Made by a program: the position numbers and the translations under genes | Part shown: positions 14,001-27,031 of the stretch, one piece after another | How the letters are laid out: every line of letters starts with the position of its first letter | How positions within the stretch are numbered: the first letter of the stretch is position 1 | NCBI GenBank assembly: GCA_963922205.1 | Contig: CAWUHX010000102.1 | Coordinates: 62,001 to 126,000, forward strand | Direction: 5' to 3' | Length of the DNA stretch: 64,000 nt | From: Romanomermis culicivorax | Lineage: Eukaryota > Nematoda > Enoplea > Mermithida > Mermithidae | Notes under the pieces: generated by a model | What the model saw: the letters and a program-made list of their open reading frames with translations, nothing else | Databases searched by the model: none | What the model was told of the DNA's origin: nothing

Positions 14001-17000
14001 TCATTTCAAAAAGAATGCAGTACACTGACACTTTGCTGGATACGTTCTTTTCATTTTTTGTCATTGATATTTTTTCATCAGACAAACATGAGGGATGTAT
14101 TCGGCTCAATTCTGATCTAAAATTTACAGCAATATGAACTGTAGGAGACCATTTCTCAACTTCATCGTCTTTCAATTGATTGTTAGCAGCACATTGGCAT
14201 CAAACGAATATATAGGGGGTGCCATCATTTAAGCAAAATTGATAATGATCCTACAATAAACTGCACTGTATTAAAGATGTAGGGTACCCTGAAACAAGCA
14301 ATACAAGTATAGAAATCTGAGCCTTAGAGTCAACAGAGTTTCTGCAAATTTGAAAAAACATCTAAAAATAGACAGTGACATCCCCCTGAATCTTGAGGAC
14401 TGTTGAGCTTAAAATCTAGATATTTTGTAAGTGTGCATGGGGCCGAGCTTCATCAGTAAACTTTCAGTGATACCCTTGCCCTAGGATTTTGAAAACCAAG
14501 CTATTGCCACTCGATCGGCATCAAAAGGAGAATATACACCATTTCACTGATATAATGTTGATGTTATTGTAAAATTTTGACAACGTTGGGTTATTAGTTG
14601 CACAAAAAATGGTTCGGATAACTTGAATAAGGACTCGAGTGGTAGAGAAAATTTTGTCTGTTTGAAGGTGCTGTGCTTCTGGTTCGTGGATTCTGCAACA
14701 TCTTTTCAGCGCATGGGTAGCACTCATAGTCAACAATATTTTGTATACTTCATTTTTAAATTAGGCCAATTACCAGTTTGGGTTACTATCATCCCATGCA
14801 GAGTAACCTGTTCAAAATTTCCTTATAAATTTACTGATGAAACTCGGCCCCAATCACGCTTACAAAATATCTAGATTTTGGACCCAACAGTTTGAGATTC
14901 TAGGAGGGTTTTTGCCTATTTTTGCATGTTTTTTCGAATTCGCAGAGACCATGTTGATTTTGAGGCTGGGGTTCCTATACTTATGTTGCTCCTTTTAGGG
15001 TATGCTACATCTTTGGTGCAGTGCACATTGCTGTAAGATTAAAAGACAATTTCCTTATATGATGGCTGTACATTTATGGTAGGCGCAAGTGTTTTTATCA
15101 TTTCACTCTAATAGGTTTAGATCATCAGACACAGACACAAAATGAATTCTGCTTAATTCTGATCTGAAGTTTACTGCAACAATTCACACATCAAGCATTA
15201 TGATTAATCTTTTTCAGGAGAATGACATAGACCTTGTGAGGTATGATTAGGCAGGAGGTTGTATCATCCTTTTAGATCAGTTACTCAAAGGAATTGAGCA
15301 AAATTTATCAACTAGATGACAATGCAGTTAAAATCATAAATCACTGTTTTTCTACAACATATCTGAAAGTTGTGGCCTTTTTAATGTATTTTCTCCTTCC
15401 AGTATTGAAATAATGATTCAAATCAATGAAAACACAAAAATGCCAAAAACAATTTATTGATTTTTGAACAATTTTCAGGATTTTGCTTTCTTTGGATTTA
15501 TGTAGCTCCTCAACGGGTATTCGAATCGCGACGCTGCTTTAACATCTACTGTAGGAATGTGTGAACAAAACAATAAAAAGATGGAATTCTGCAGCATGGT
15601 AGGTGAAAGTGCTCGAAGTGTCTCTGAGCAGGTTTTTTCTTAATTTTTGCTTCTTATTTTTAACTGTTCAAACTTTCTTGCAGAGTGTAAAATGTTTGCT
15701 TGCAAAACAATTAATACATGAAACTATAGTCTGTTGGTTATTTGATAATTCTACAGTATAGGTAATAAATATATCACAAGGGGTAGACAGGGGCCACCTG
15801 GCAAATACAATGATTTCTATGAAATTTTCATGAGTATGCCTTCTTCAGAACTGTGCAGCTCCCAGAACGGTACAAAAATTTTGGTGAAAATTTAGCCAAA
15901 GCAGTAAATATGCATGAGCTGCAATATAAGAAAATAAAATTCTGCGGCTTCTGATGGGAAGGTGCTCGGGAGTGCCCATAAACAAAATTTTTTCAATTTT
16001 GACGGCTCGTTCTTGACACTTTAAACCCTATTAAAAAGTGTAATATGCAATTATTTACTGTAAATGTTACATACGAAGAGAGCTTATTCTCTCCTTTATA
16101 AAATAAATATTTATTCATCAAATAAGATCAATCCGATCTTGAAATATCGCATGGCTAGCAAGACCACTGAAAAATGCAAAAAAATCAACAATTTTCAAAC
16201 TTTGGCATACTGTAGCGGCGCGAATTTTCGTTTATAAGCAAAACCAATGGTACCATGGAACTCAGCGCACGAAACTACCCAAAATATCTGATTTTGAGGT
16301 ATGATTAATTTTCAACTTATCATAGAGAAAGTAGAACTTCTCAGAAATCGTGTCTTCTGCGAGTTCAGATTTTGATCATCTTTCAGAATGATTTTAAGAA
16401 ATTACGCATCTCATATAATTTCTAATTTTGTGATTACTTTGGTCCGCTTTTGATAACATACTTCTGGATTAAAAAATTGTACAAATTGATGCTGTCGTCG
16501 AAATCGTTCACACAAAGCTCTTATTGTAGAATTTTTTAATCAAAAAAATAATTGAAAGCTAATCACGTGTGTTCACAAAATTTTCAACCCTACAAGTGAT
16601 ATATGGTTCAGCAGGAAACGCTAAAATATGTTTTCCAATTTACTTTTTTTAAAGCGTTCCAAGATTCCAAGACAAGCAGGCTATGGTCTCGGCTTCAATT
16701 CTGAAAGAAGAACTTCTGGTCGGATTAAGGTGTTCCAGAATGTCCTTCTTCCAAGTTATTCTAAATTCTCCTTCTATGCAATGAGTGTAACTCCGAATAT
16801 GGTTATATAACGTTATCTTCGAAACGACTCAAAAAAACAACAACATTAAAAAAAGTTCCATAATTTGTCTCTAAGAAATGTTTGAAAACTAGAATGACAG
16901 AAATAAGCACTGTCGTTTAGTTCATTTAAACAAATTCTTGATTGTATGCCTTTTTCCCGACCATCCCTTTTCCCCGAATAATGTTATAAATAAATTAAGA

Positions 17001-20000
17001 AAAATTTATGCCTTATTACAAGAAGTTTTCTCACGGTGCTTTACAAAACTTCAAGCCCACAGCAGGTATATATAAAGCAAAGAATGTCTGATTAGTTTAG
17101 TCTTTAATTTCTTGTCAAAAACGGATGATTATGGCCGTGCAACATTTATTTTTACCAAACATCGAAAATCGAATTTATTAAAATGGGAGACTTTGGCTAG
17201 TGGCGGTGATTTGAATCAAATTTTGTCCGATATTCAATTATTTTTGCAACACGTATCCTAGTTGTTACGATAAACACTTACTGTAATGATTCTGATTTTT
17301 GAGTATTTTGTAAAATTTAGTGAAAATAAAACAATATTCGAAGAGCTCATTTTGGAACGACTCTAGCTCTGTGCCCTGCTATGGAAAACACAGTCACACA
17401 TACACGCAGGGTGGCCCAGAAAAAAATGTGGAAATATGTAAAAGGTTATGTGTTGAAGGTATTAAAATTTTACAGTCTGATTTACTCTGCAACAAAATAA
17501 CAATGTGCAACCTGTTTCATGAAACACCCTGTATGTAATTGCTTCCTTGATTGAGAAATTTTAAACAAAAAAATGTGCCATAAGTATCAATGCTCGGGGA
17601 ATCAGGATTATCACAAAAATAGAGTCGTTCAAGAAACTTCACATTGCTCGGGGAATCGGGAATTCAAAGCATTGGTCGGTGAAAAGGGATGGTCGGGGGG
17701 AAGGGATGGTCGGGGGAAAAAGGATGGTCGGGGAAAAGGGATGGTCGGGAAATGGAGATGGTCGTGGAATGAAGATGGTCGTGGAATGGAGATACAGCCA
17801 AATTCTTGACTAAATTTTTTTACGCAAAAAAAACAGTTGAAAGCTATTTGAACATCCTCTCATATTTCCAGTCTTATGCGACATATGGTTCAGAATAAAA
17901 TCGTTCGTAAAAATATGAAATAGTACCAACTGTCTACTTTCATGGATGGAAACTACGTCAACTAACATTTTTGACCATAATTACTCTACTGACAACAAAA
18001 TTCATAAATCATAGAGCAGTTTATCCTATTACTGTAAATTTGAAACGATCTGCATTTTTATGCCACTCTAAATTCTAAGAAAAACAAACTCATCAAAATT
18101 TCTTTAAATTTTTCACACGAAGCTTACCGGAACTAACCAATTGGCCAAATCTCCATATTGTGATACTTGAAGGGCGCCGAGGATCGTAACATCGATATGG
18201 CCTCTGAGAGTTACAGTAAACGTGGAAAATAGATGGCGATAGCAAACTAACACTCCAAGTAATTGTAGGGAGAATTTTGTCCGAATGTGCCGAGAATGTT
18301 TCTGTCTGTGTCAAGTTCTGGCTCTACGATTCAGACAAAGTAGATGTTAGGTGAGAAAGTTGCATACGGAATCATTAAGTTCGATTTATAATCACAGAAT
18401 CTTTCATCTGTGTATTTACTACAGTTAATAAAATTGAAAAACCAGCACTATTTTACATTTTTACGATTTTCTGCTAAATCGTGTGTCAAATAGGATTGGA
18501 TTTTTGAGCATACTCAACTTATATTTGACAATTTTTAGAGTAAAAATTTCACCGTAAAAGCGTTATTTAAAAGATTTTAACGGCAGTACTAATTTTTGTC
18601 ATTCAATTTACAGAATTATTATAAAAATCAGACAGTTGGTTCCTACTGCAAAAAATCTAAAAATCTGACTTCAAATAAACATATCCAGAATCAGTACTGA
18701 CCCGCGAATCATGGCGAAACTGTCGTCGCTAGAGAAAAATGACGCTCCGGGTAGAACGGTAGCCGTTTCTTTGCCAGCGTTTATGAGATCTGGATCAACT
18801 TCTCCCTCTTCGGGGTATGGACCCTACAAAAAGACATTTCTTCAATGTTTCATGAGACATCGCAGCATTGTTTAGGAGGCATATTCGTATTCAAAATCTT
18901 TTTTGAATTGTGCGATTTTGAGCAGCACAGAAAGGGTCATTGTAAGCTTTAATTTTACGGATTAGCCCAAAATTTTGACGGAATAAATATTTGTCCTAAA
19001 TTGCATCATCTTTTCACCGAAAACGAGAATTTTGAAAATATGGCTAAAAAACAAGATGCATTTATTTACACAAATTTTCACAGTAATGTAAAATGATAAT
19101 TACACTTACCTCATCTAGACCTGCACGTTACAAACATGCTGAAAATTGTGTTTGATAGGACATACAGAAATGTACAAATTAATCCACCTCTGTTGATGAA
19201 ATAGCGCCGCAATTTAGGCTCATATGCATACATGCACGTGGGGGGTTGGATGGTTTTGATCCCCAGCAGATTTTTTCTGCCATCAGCAGATTTAACTCTA
19301 TAGCAATGATTGAGAAGATGACAAAGGAAAATGAGCAAGAGAGAAGAGAAAGTCGTCATAAAAATGGAAGTGCTGTAGTTTAACAATTTTTCTAAACAAA
19401 TCATACTTGATTCCAAAGAAGTGACATTAAACTTAAAAAAGTGCTGCCTCAGCAAATAATTCCACATATTTGACTAATATAGGTTGAAGAATATGTTGTT
19501 TGGCTGTTAGAAGACCTTTCCAAGACCTTTCCTTTCGTTATCAAGAACGAGAAAAAACTTTCTATTCGACTCTCTGTCCTGGCTGACCCCATCAGATTTT
19601 CTGTGCTGTGTATGTACGCTCATATATCTCGAAGAATAAAGGGGAAGCCGAACATTTCAGTTCTCAGAAAGACCTTCCAATTGAATACATCCACATGTCT
19701 TGCACTTCTTTGGTTGCTGAGATCAGGGCACGTTTGCACAGACATCCCCTTTGCGGAGAGTGCAGTTTCAGCCAATTCAGATCTGAATAACTTGTGAACC
19801 GCGAGTGGGACATTAGCTTTCTTCACGCAGTTGGATAGATCTTTGAAGCCTGCATATAATCCAAGAAATCTAAATTTTAATCGGAAAAACTCATGGAATT
19901 GATTTGGCCGAAGGGAAAGGGACGTTTGTGCAACTAGGTCCAGGGCACTACCGACTTCTAAACCTTTTGAAAAGTTCAGAAGTGCAAAAATCTGCTGGCA

Positions 20001-23000
20001 CCAACGTTTAGACGTCTGAACTTTTAGAAAGGTTTTCTGTCATTAGAAAGGTTTCGCTTGCACCAAAATCCCAAAGTTCAAAAGTCTTTTAACATGTATG
20101 TTTCCAGTGGTCGAAAAACACTCTCGATAGATGATCCGTTCCTCTATTTTCACTCCGAAAATGACGGCTTTATTTTCTACATTGGAGTGATGGACAGAAA
20201 TAGTGGTCGGCGTAAAAGTACTAGTGACTTTTGGCCCGAAGGACTTTGTTCTGTCCACTTACGAATTAAAGACACATTACTCGATTTATATGGGGACTTG
20301 TGAACTTCTGAACTACTGATAGAAAGTCGACTCGTTTGAAAATCGTTGATGTATGGCGCATTTCTAAACTTCTGAAAGGACGAAGAGTCGTTAGTGCAAG
20401 CAACTACTTCTGAACTTTTGAAAAGCACTACTGAACATCTGAACTTTTGAACTACTAGATTGGTACAAGCAGGCATTACTGTACTATTATTAGGTACATT
20501 TATGCGAATTTGAGTCTCAAATGAACGATTCCCAAGTGAGCGATTCCCATGTAAGCGATTCCCATGTAAGCGATTCTCACGTGAGCGATTTCCAATCGAG
20601 TGATTCTCAAGTGAGCGATTCAAGTGTGCGATTCCCAACCAAGTGATTCTCAACCGAGTGATTCCCATGTGAGCGATTCCCAAGAGTGGGCGATTCTCAA
20701 GTGATCGTATTCTTATTTGTCCTATATTTTTCTTTGTATGTGTTTCTTTTTCTTTGTTTTATGTGTGCATTGCTTTTGTTTTTATTTTTTGTATGTTTTT
20801 ACGTTTTCATCTTTTGTCTCTGTCTTGTTAAATTTGTTTATTGTCATCAACCAGTTTTTTTTGTAACCATAGTTTCCAGTAATCATTTTTTTATTTTTTT
20901 ATTTTTCTTAGTGTTTTTAGTGATCTTTTTTTTTTATCCCGCATAATTCTTATACAGTTCGGCATGCTCTATTTCTATTTAATTTTTCCCTTTGTTATTT
21001 TTTCTTCATTCTGACTTACTTTTCATCTTGGTTTTTTGATTTTATTCCTTTATCCTTCTCTTTTTCGATTCTGCAGTTCCTTACTTTTTTCGTTCTTTTT
21101 TCGTTCTTGCTGCTTTCTCACGTCACTTTTTCTTCCTTGTCACTTTTCTTCATGTTTGCTTTCTTTTTCTAATGCTTTCTATCTATTTTCACTTATTCTT
21201 GAATCCTTCATTTTTGATGACGTTTCCTTTCTATTGATCTCTTGTTTCTTTTAGCATTCCCTTGTTTTTCATAGAGATTTTCACACCTACAACGATGAAA
21301 TACTTGAGCATACCGAATTGTATGAGAATTACAAGAGGGCCAACACTTTTCAAAATGACCATTTGTAATGTATTGTTTGATGAGCAAAAAAGAAAAAAAG
21401 TAAATTAAAGAAAACGGACATAAAAGATGGAAACGTTGTTATCACATTCTCGATTGCTCATCCGAGAATCGGCCAATGGAGAATTTGCTCATTTGGGAAT
21501 TGCCCGCATGGAAATTGCTCAATTGGGAAGTCGCTCACTTGAGAATCACTCACTTGATAATAAAATTTAGGCCCACTAGGAAGAGCGGCTACGCCGATTA
21601 GCTTCTGGATCCAATTTTTGAATTCGGTTTTCGATTTTATTGAAAAATTTTGATCCGGGGACTGTGTAGGTCAATCTGGTTCCGAATTCTACCCCTCAGA
21701 TCTGATGTTTTGGGTCCGGAACCGTTTTTCACCCATTTTTCCAGTGTGGATTTTCACCTGAAACCGAGTTAGAGTATCGTCAGGATTATTTCCTGATGAT
21801 ACCTCTATCTAATGACGCAACTGACTGTATAAGAGAATAATCTTCGCAAAAGTTTTACAAAAGAACTTACCAAGCCCAAGATTCCATTCTCGCTCTGAAT
21901 TTGAAACTGAACATTTTCGGGAATGAATCGGAGGCAAAGGCTTGGTATTCCAACGCCAAGATTCACTGTACAAAAGAAGAAGAACAATGATCACGAAGGA
22001 AATTAAGTTTATCCTTTTCCTTACCGTAAATTCCATCCTTGAACTCCTGGGCTGCCCTTTTAGCGATTCTAAGTCTATTTTCGGTTTCTTTGATAGCGCC
22101 ATTATTTGAGCTATGTTTAGTAACAAGTTTGGCCACTCGTTTTTCATACTTGTGACCTTTCACTATACGGTCCACAAAAATTCCGGGAACGTGTACGTTG
22201 TCCGGGTCCAATTGACCGGCTGGAACCACGTCTTCGACTTCGGCGACAGAAATTTTCGCTGCTTTGCACATCAACGGATTGAAATTTCGAGCAGTTTTCC
22301 TAGAAAAACTTGTCCGGACGTCAGCAAGAGAAACATTAAAGTTTAGCACGTAATTTGTTGTAACCTGAAAATCAAATTTCCGGCTGTGTCGGCTTTCCAA
22401 GCTTTGATTAGAGCGAAATCAGCCTGCAAGGCTCTTTCCATAATATAATCTTCGCCGCCGAAATTCCTCATTTCTTTAGGTTCGGTAAAAAGCTCGATTT
22501 TACCATTTTGACCATATTTCAGGGGCAAGCCTCCATGCTGTATCAGAGTTCCGACCCCCGTGCGGGTGTAAAAGGCCGAAATACCAGCTCCAGCGGCCCT
22601 GAGTCTTTCGGCTATTGTTCCCTATGAAAAAATGGAAACTAATGACAACTGTTTCAGTTTTCTAGAAATAGTTGCCAACCTACAAACTGAACTTGATTAG
22701 TCAAGTTAAACCGAGTGACTAAATTACAGTACATAATACTGAATTCACACATGTAGAACCAGAAGTATGATTTTTCAGAAATATCGTTAAATTTTCTCAA
22801 TATCACGTCACACAGAAAATATGATTACGCTGATTACGAAAATGACTGGTGAAAATTGCAGTGAAAACAGTCATTTCCAAAGTTTTCACAAAATACGTAC
22901 ATACCTGGGGTGTTATCTCAACTTCTAATTGTCCGGATAAATATTGTTCTTCCACTTCTCTATTGTCGCCTATATAAGCTGCGATAAGTCTTTTAATCTG

Positions 23001-25793
23001 GAATTAAATTTTCAGTAATTAATATACAATAGAATAAGAATAGTACACATTGTCTACTAGATATTATATCGCGTCTCTTGGCCGGGTTTGAAACTCGGTA
23101 TTACCCAATATTTTGCGACCCGACCCAGTTCGACGCGACCCGAAGGGAAAAAAGATTCTTGACCCGACTGATCCGTTTTCGGGAAACCTTATTGCATTTC
23201 GGGTCATGGGTCAAAAATCTACGACACTATTGCGTTCAACCTAGCGAAAAACTGATTTGATTCATATATTTCCTGACTATAATTGTTTCAACCATGTCAC
23301 TCCGCTTACAACTCAAGTACGGATGTGCTGAGTTGTTAATCCAGAGTTGTCATTTTGCAGCAGCTAATATATTTTTCATCCTGTTTCGAGAATCAAGTTA
23401 TATCATTGATTTCAATTCTGACTGAAATAAATGCATTTTAAATGTAATAAGTTAATATCACGTCACTGATCGGATAACAGATTTTTCACTGAAACATCTG
23501 TATCCAGCACGATGGTACGTTACAGCAATTGGATCATAAATCTAAGAGTTCAACTTTTCAAATTCCATCTTTCGGCTGTTGATGGTTCCGATCTTGGCCA
23601 ACAACGAAAATTTTCAGCTAACCCGGAAACTAATATTTGTTCATCAGATTTGTTCGCTCAGCTTCCTAGATGTCAGGCTCGAAAAATAAGCGTTGCTATG
23701 CAAATAAATGACTTCCTATTTACCTGTTTAATTTCTCTGTAATTCTGTTATTATCGCCTGCCCCGATCGCGATACAGAAGAAGCTTCTTCCCAGAAAATC
23801 TGATCAGTGAGTGGTAACTTCGCTGTCAAACTTTTTTCTCAGTAAACTACACTCAGGAAGGTGATGAACGGAGAAAATGAGAATTGCAAGTTTCATAAAT
23901 CGCACTCAACTTATAGAAATGCATCTTCCTCCAATCTGTAAAATTCGGACTCTCTAACCAGAAAAAGTTTCTGTCATTGATTGCCCAGTGCTGACCCTCA
24001 ATAATGTAATAACCCAGACAAACGACCATCAATGAATTATAAAAAAGGCTCAACGAACATTATCCTTTCTTTATGTGTCTTGAGCCCTTCATGCCATACA
24101 TCTTTATTTTCTAATTTGAGCTTTAAGCATCGGATATTGTTGATTTCTTCCATCCATAGCATATTCAAAGTGAAGGAACACTCATCAATTGTTTAGCATT
24201 AATTTTAAAAAACTGAAGTTCGACTAGCTGAAGAGAATGTGCTGCAGCCTGCTGGTGTTAGAAAAATGGAATACCATACTTTGTATGTGGAAGTTAGAAC
24301 TAACTATGAACACACTTTAACTAATATCTGACAATCGTAGAAAGATTTTGGCCCATTACACGGTTTGCAAAGAATCGGATCTGAGATCCTCTCTATTGTT
24401 TCTGCCTGGCCAAACCCGATGTAGTCTGACCCGATACATGTTTAGAACGTTCACACGTATTTTTTCTAAGGAATGAATCAAATCACAAATTTTATGTCTG
24501 GTATCGCCTTTCTTCACCGACACATTTTTTCTCGAGTTGAATGCAGGTCTAACACAACGCCAGTGCATAAGCAGATTTTTCATCATCTGTGAGAGCATTT
24601 ATTTGCGATCCGAGTATCAGTTTGGAAAAAGGAGTAAAGTTTCAAATGTATATGTAGCGACCAGAACCAGTATTTTTTAAAATCAATTCTTTACATTATG
24701 CAGCAGTATTCGGCTATTTGCACTATAAAACACTATAAAAAGACCTTATCTTCAATCAGTATCAAACGGACAAAACAGTTAACTTTTGGTTTCTGCGCTG
24801 TAGTAGTTTGTTTAATTATAATGATAATGCTTATTAGTGGAACTATAGTTTTTCAATATATCGTTTATTGACGACCTTTATATGCATCAGAAGTCTGCCT
24901 AAAATTATCTAGTCTGTTTATCTCGAACTGCTTCTAAACAATAAACCTGGAAAGCGAGTACTACATATTCCACATTCTTACGAATCTCTGCTAAAACATA
25001 TGTCACATTAGGCAGGAAATTTCTGAACCTGACTAACTTACCGTAACTATTTTTTGAATGAAAAATTATATAGTAAAAGGTTCAGCAGAAATTGTTGTCA
25101 TTTTTCAGTTCAAAAGCGCTTTATAATAAAACAGAGAAAACAAACTACAGTTTTTTAAAATACGTAATGACCCTGACCATTCTTAATTTTAAGGGTCAAC
25201 TTTCTAGAATATTATGTTTCTTCTGCGATTTGACAAAAAACATGAAAAACCGCAATCATTTTGAAATGCAGAAAAGTAAAAACCGTAGGTTTGCCCCAAT
25301 GACTGTAGAGCTTTAGGCAAGACTATTTCAAGACCACCAAGTAAGCGAGAAATAGGTCTGACGTCAACAAGAATGTTTTTCACCACCAACAATTGTGCTT
25401 TTTTCTGGACATATTTTGCTGACGCCCAAGTAACCTGTAACATTTCCGTCATGTGACTTCAGCAGTATATCTGACAATAAAAAAACATTACTTCCACAGA
25501 ATTAAATATACTTGTTTAGTCCTGATCAACCGACCGACGCCCCAATCCGGCTGGCCGCTATTATTGGTCACTACGGTCAAATTTTGGCTGTTTTTGCGAA
25601 CTAGGGCGTCGATCAAATTTTCTGGTATGCCGCAAATTCCAAATCCACCGAGTAGAATTGACGAGCCATCTCGAACATCATCGACCGCTTGGGCCGTCGA
25701 GTCGAAAAATTTCGTTTTTCTATCTGCAAGACGACTTGTGCTAAAAAAATGCCGAAAAATCTGAAAAAACGAAATTTTAAAAACATTAAGCAT
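11039..25793 (-). CDS. OXCT1: Succinyl-CoA:3-ketoacid CoA-transferase, mitochondrial
   Basis: Moves CoA from succinyl-CoA to acetoacetate, the first step of ketone-body use in the mitochondrial matrix. Nine exons join in phase with GT-AG borders: 25793-25512, 22997-22905, 22621-22365, 22299-22025, 21965-21871, 18823-18702, 18203-18128, 11487-11218 and 11071-11039. Predicted length is 500 aa, against 520 in human. Residues 1-25 are basic and hydrophobic with 'FFSTSR', fitting a mitochondrial presequence. [16 protein letters not shown] (exon 1) is the CoA-transferase N-terminal signature. [16 protein letters not shown] and GHKYEKR follow in order. QSENGILGL in exon 5 holds the expected catalytic glutamate, near residue 328. 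[16 protein letters not shown] and [11 protein letters not shown] complete the C-terminal half. No break or missing key residue was seen, so it appears intact. Introns are large (1.4-6.6 kb) where repeats have inserted. Confidence 0.95.
12071..16354. mobile_element. 4.3 kb palindrome (foldback) in SCOT intron 7
   Basis: The outer arms, about 12071-13250 and 15175-16354, are inverted copies over roughly 1.2 kb with few differences. For example GACACGATTTCTGAGA on the left pairs with TCAGAAATCGTGTC on the right, and GGCCACCTGGCAAATACAA on the right is inverted on the left. A second inverted pair is nested inside, about 14255-14480 with 14820-15035 (CTAGATATTTTGTAAG against CTTACAAAATATCTAG). 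The space between outer and inner left arms holds a copy of the 1925-2085 repeat. No transposase frame is visible. Confidence 0.8.
17406..17533. mobile_element. Short mariner-like MITE
   Basis: The left end CAGGGTGGCCCAGAAAAAA and the right end TTTCATGAAACACCCTG are imperfect inverted repeats about 125 bp apart. CAGGGTGNCCCANAAA ends are common on Tc1/mariner-type MITEs. There is no coding capacity. Right flank is TA; the left flank is not, so the target duplication is unproven. Confidence 0.45.
17660..17800. repeat. GGATGGTCGGGGAAA minisatellite
   Basis: About seven copies of a 17-18 bp unit, GGGATGGTCGGGGAAAA drifting to GGAGATGGTCGTGGAAT. An inverted single copy (CCCGACCATCCCTTTTCCCC) sits at about 16957. 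The flanks at 16541-16620 and 17810-17895 also share blocks such as TTGAAAGCTA and ATATGGTTCAG in direct orientation, so the array lies in a larger duplicated module inside SCOT intron 7. Confidence 0.65.
20519..21560. mobile_element. Foldback element with minisatellite arms (copy 1)
   Basis: The left arm, 20519-20712, is about a dozen tandem copies of a 15-18 bp unit (GAGCGATTCCCAAGT and variants). The right arm, about 21443-21560, carries the same unit in inverse orientation (CTTGAGAATCACTCACTTG, GGGAATTGCTC). Between them is about 730 bp of T-rich, low-complexity DNA. It lies in the SCOT intron between the exons at 21871 and 18823. The architecture resembles Drosophila FB foldback elements, and copy 2 is at 27032-28163. 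Confidence 0.7.
23075..23235. repeat. GACCCGA-rich segment in SCOT intron 1
   Basis: Repeated GACCCGA and its reverse TCGGGT occur over about 150 bp. The same motif dominates the inverted pair at 59545-59665 and 62828-62940, so this is probably another fragment of that repeat family. Confidence 0.45.
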
Positions 25794-27031
25794 CTTCGAA
25801 TAAAAGTTTTACCGTATTATTAGAATTGAGTTTCAAAATCATGTTTCACAAGACTGGAAATTATAGAAATGACCTACGAATGGTACTGCGTATAAAGTCA
25901 TATCTTGCGCTACCATCTGAAAATCCGGTTTTAGAAGGACAAATATCAATCGAATGCAACAAACGGTGAAAATACTTTTTTAGGAAATTTAGCGTAGGAT
26001 CGTTGTCATAAAGTGGCAACGGCATCATTCATCTAAGAAGTTTGAAGCCGAGTGGGATTCTATGTAAAAAATTATGCGAACAAAGCTATAAAGCTGACGT
26101 GAGCAAAGCTTGGGGACAATTCCAAGCAATAATCTACAGTACGTCTCTGGAGAATCTCCTACACACTTTCTCACAGGATCTCAACAGGCGGCTCTTCCAT
26201 ATTTGTAGTCCCTTGCTCATCTCATTAATTGCTTTTTGGTGTACATTTTCGATTAATTGAAAAGTGAGTATGCACACTATTCTACAAAAGTGCTCATCAT
26301 TAAAGTTTTTTGACACTAAAGTGAAATTTGCAGCCTTACGAATTTTCAAGAGGAGCTCAGAAATCTGTCAAAAATTATAACTGACATCAAAAATTTTTAA
26401 GTGATGATGTGCAGCGATACTGACTTTTTCAGTGACAATATCGATGATTCTTCTGAAGTCCGTCAAAAAACAATATGAAAAACTATAAAAAAGCAGTGAT
26501 TCCATGTTCAAGCTTTAAATAGCAATCCGCAAATTTCGACAGATGAAATTCTGAATATAATATTGGAGCAATGTGACATAGACTGCAAACATCAAGAGGA
26601 GTATTAAATACATTTTACTTGTCTCAATTTATGCAACGCACGGGTTTTTACAGTTTCAGACACATGGGTCGGAAACCCGGGAATGGATAGAAAAAAATCA
26701 TGATAAACTGGTAAACTTGCTGATTCCGTTTTTCCTCTAAACTCTGGGTCAACAAAAATTAAATAATGCTTCTTTAGGTCTCAAAAAGTTAAAACTGATC
26801 ATTTCCAATAATTATTCCTATTCCAACAATCAAGTACAAAAATGAAATCCTGAATATGCAGTCATCCATCCCTCATCAGAAAGTTCTGTAAGACTGATGG
26901 ATTCTTGATCCATCTCTATGCCGACCGCTAATATATGAGAAATACTGATTTTATGAGAAATTATTTAACAATTAATTACGAAATTTATGAGAAATTAATT
27001 ATGAATTATGATAAATTAATTATGTATTAAT
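25794..27031. other. Upstream flank of SCOT, no gene seen
   Basis: This is the 5' region of the minus-strand SCOT gene, within a 2.6 kb interval between two minus-strand genes. I see no exon. At 26935-27030 there is A/T-rich sequence with repeated TTAATTATGA-like blocks next to foldback copy 2. Confidence 0.4.

Noticed and set aside
20519-20712. CRISPR-like array (regular short repeats)
   Set aside because: Units are contiguous with no unique spacers, are imperfect, have an inverted partner at 21443-21560, and lie in a eukaryotic intron.
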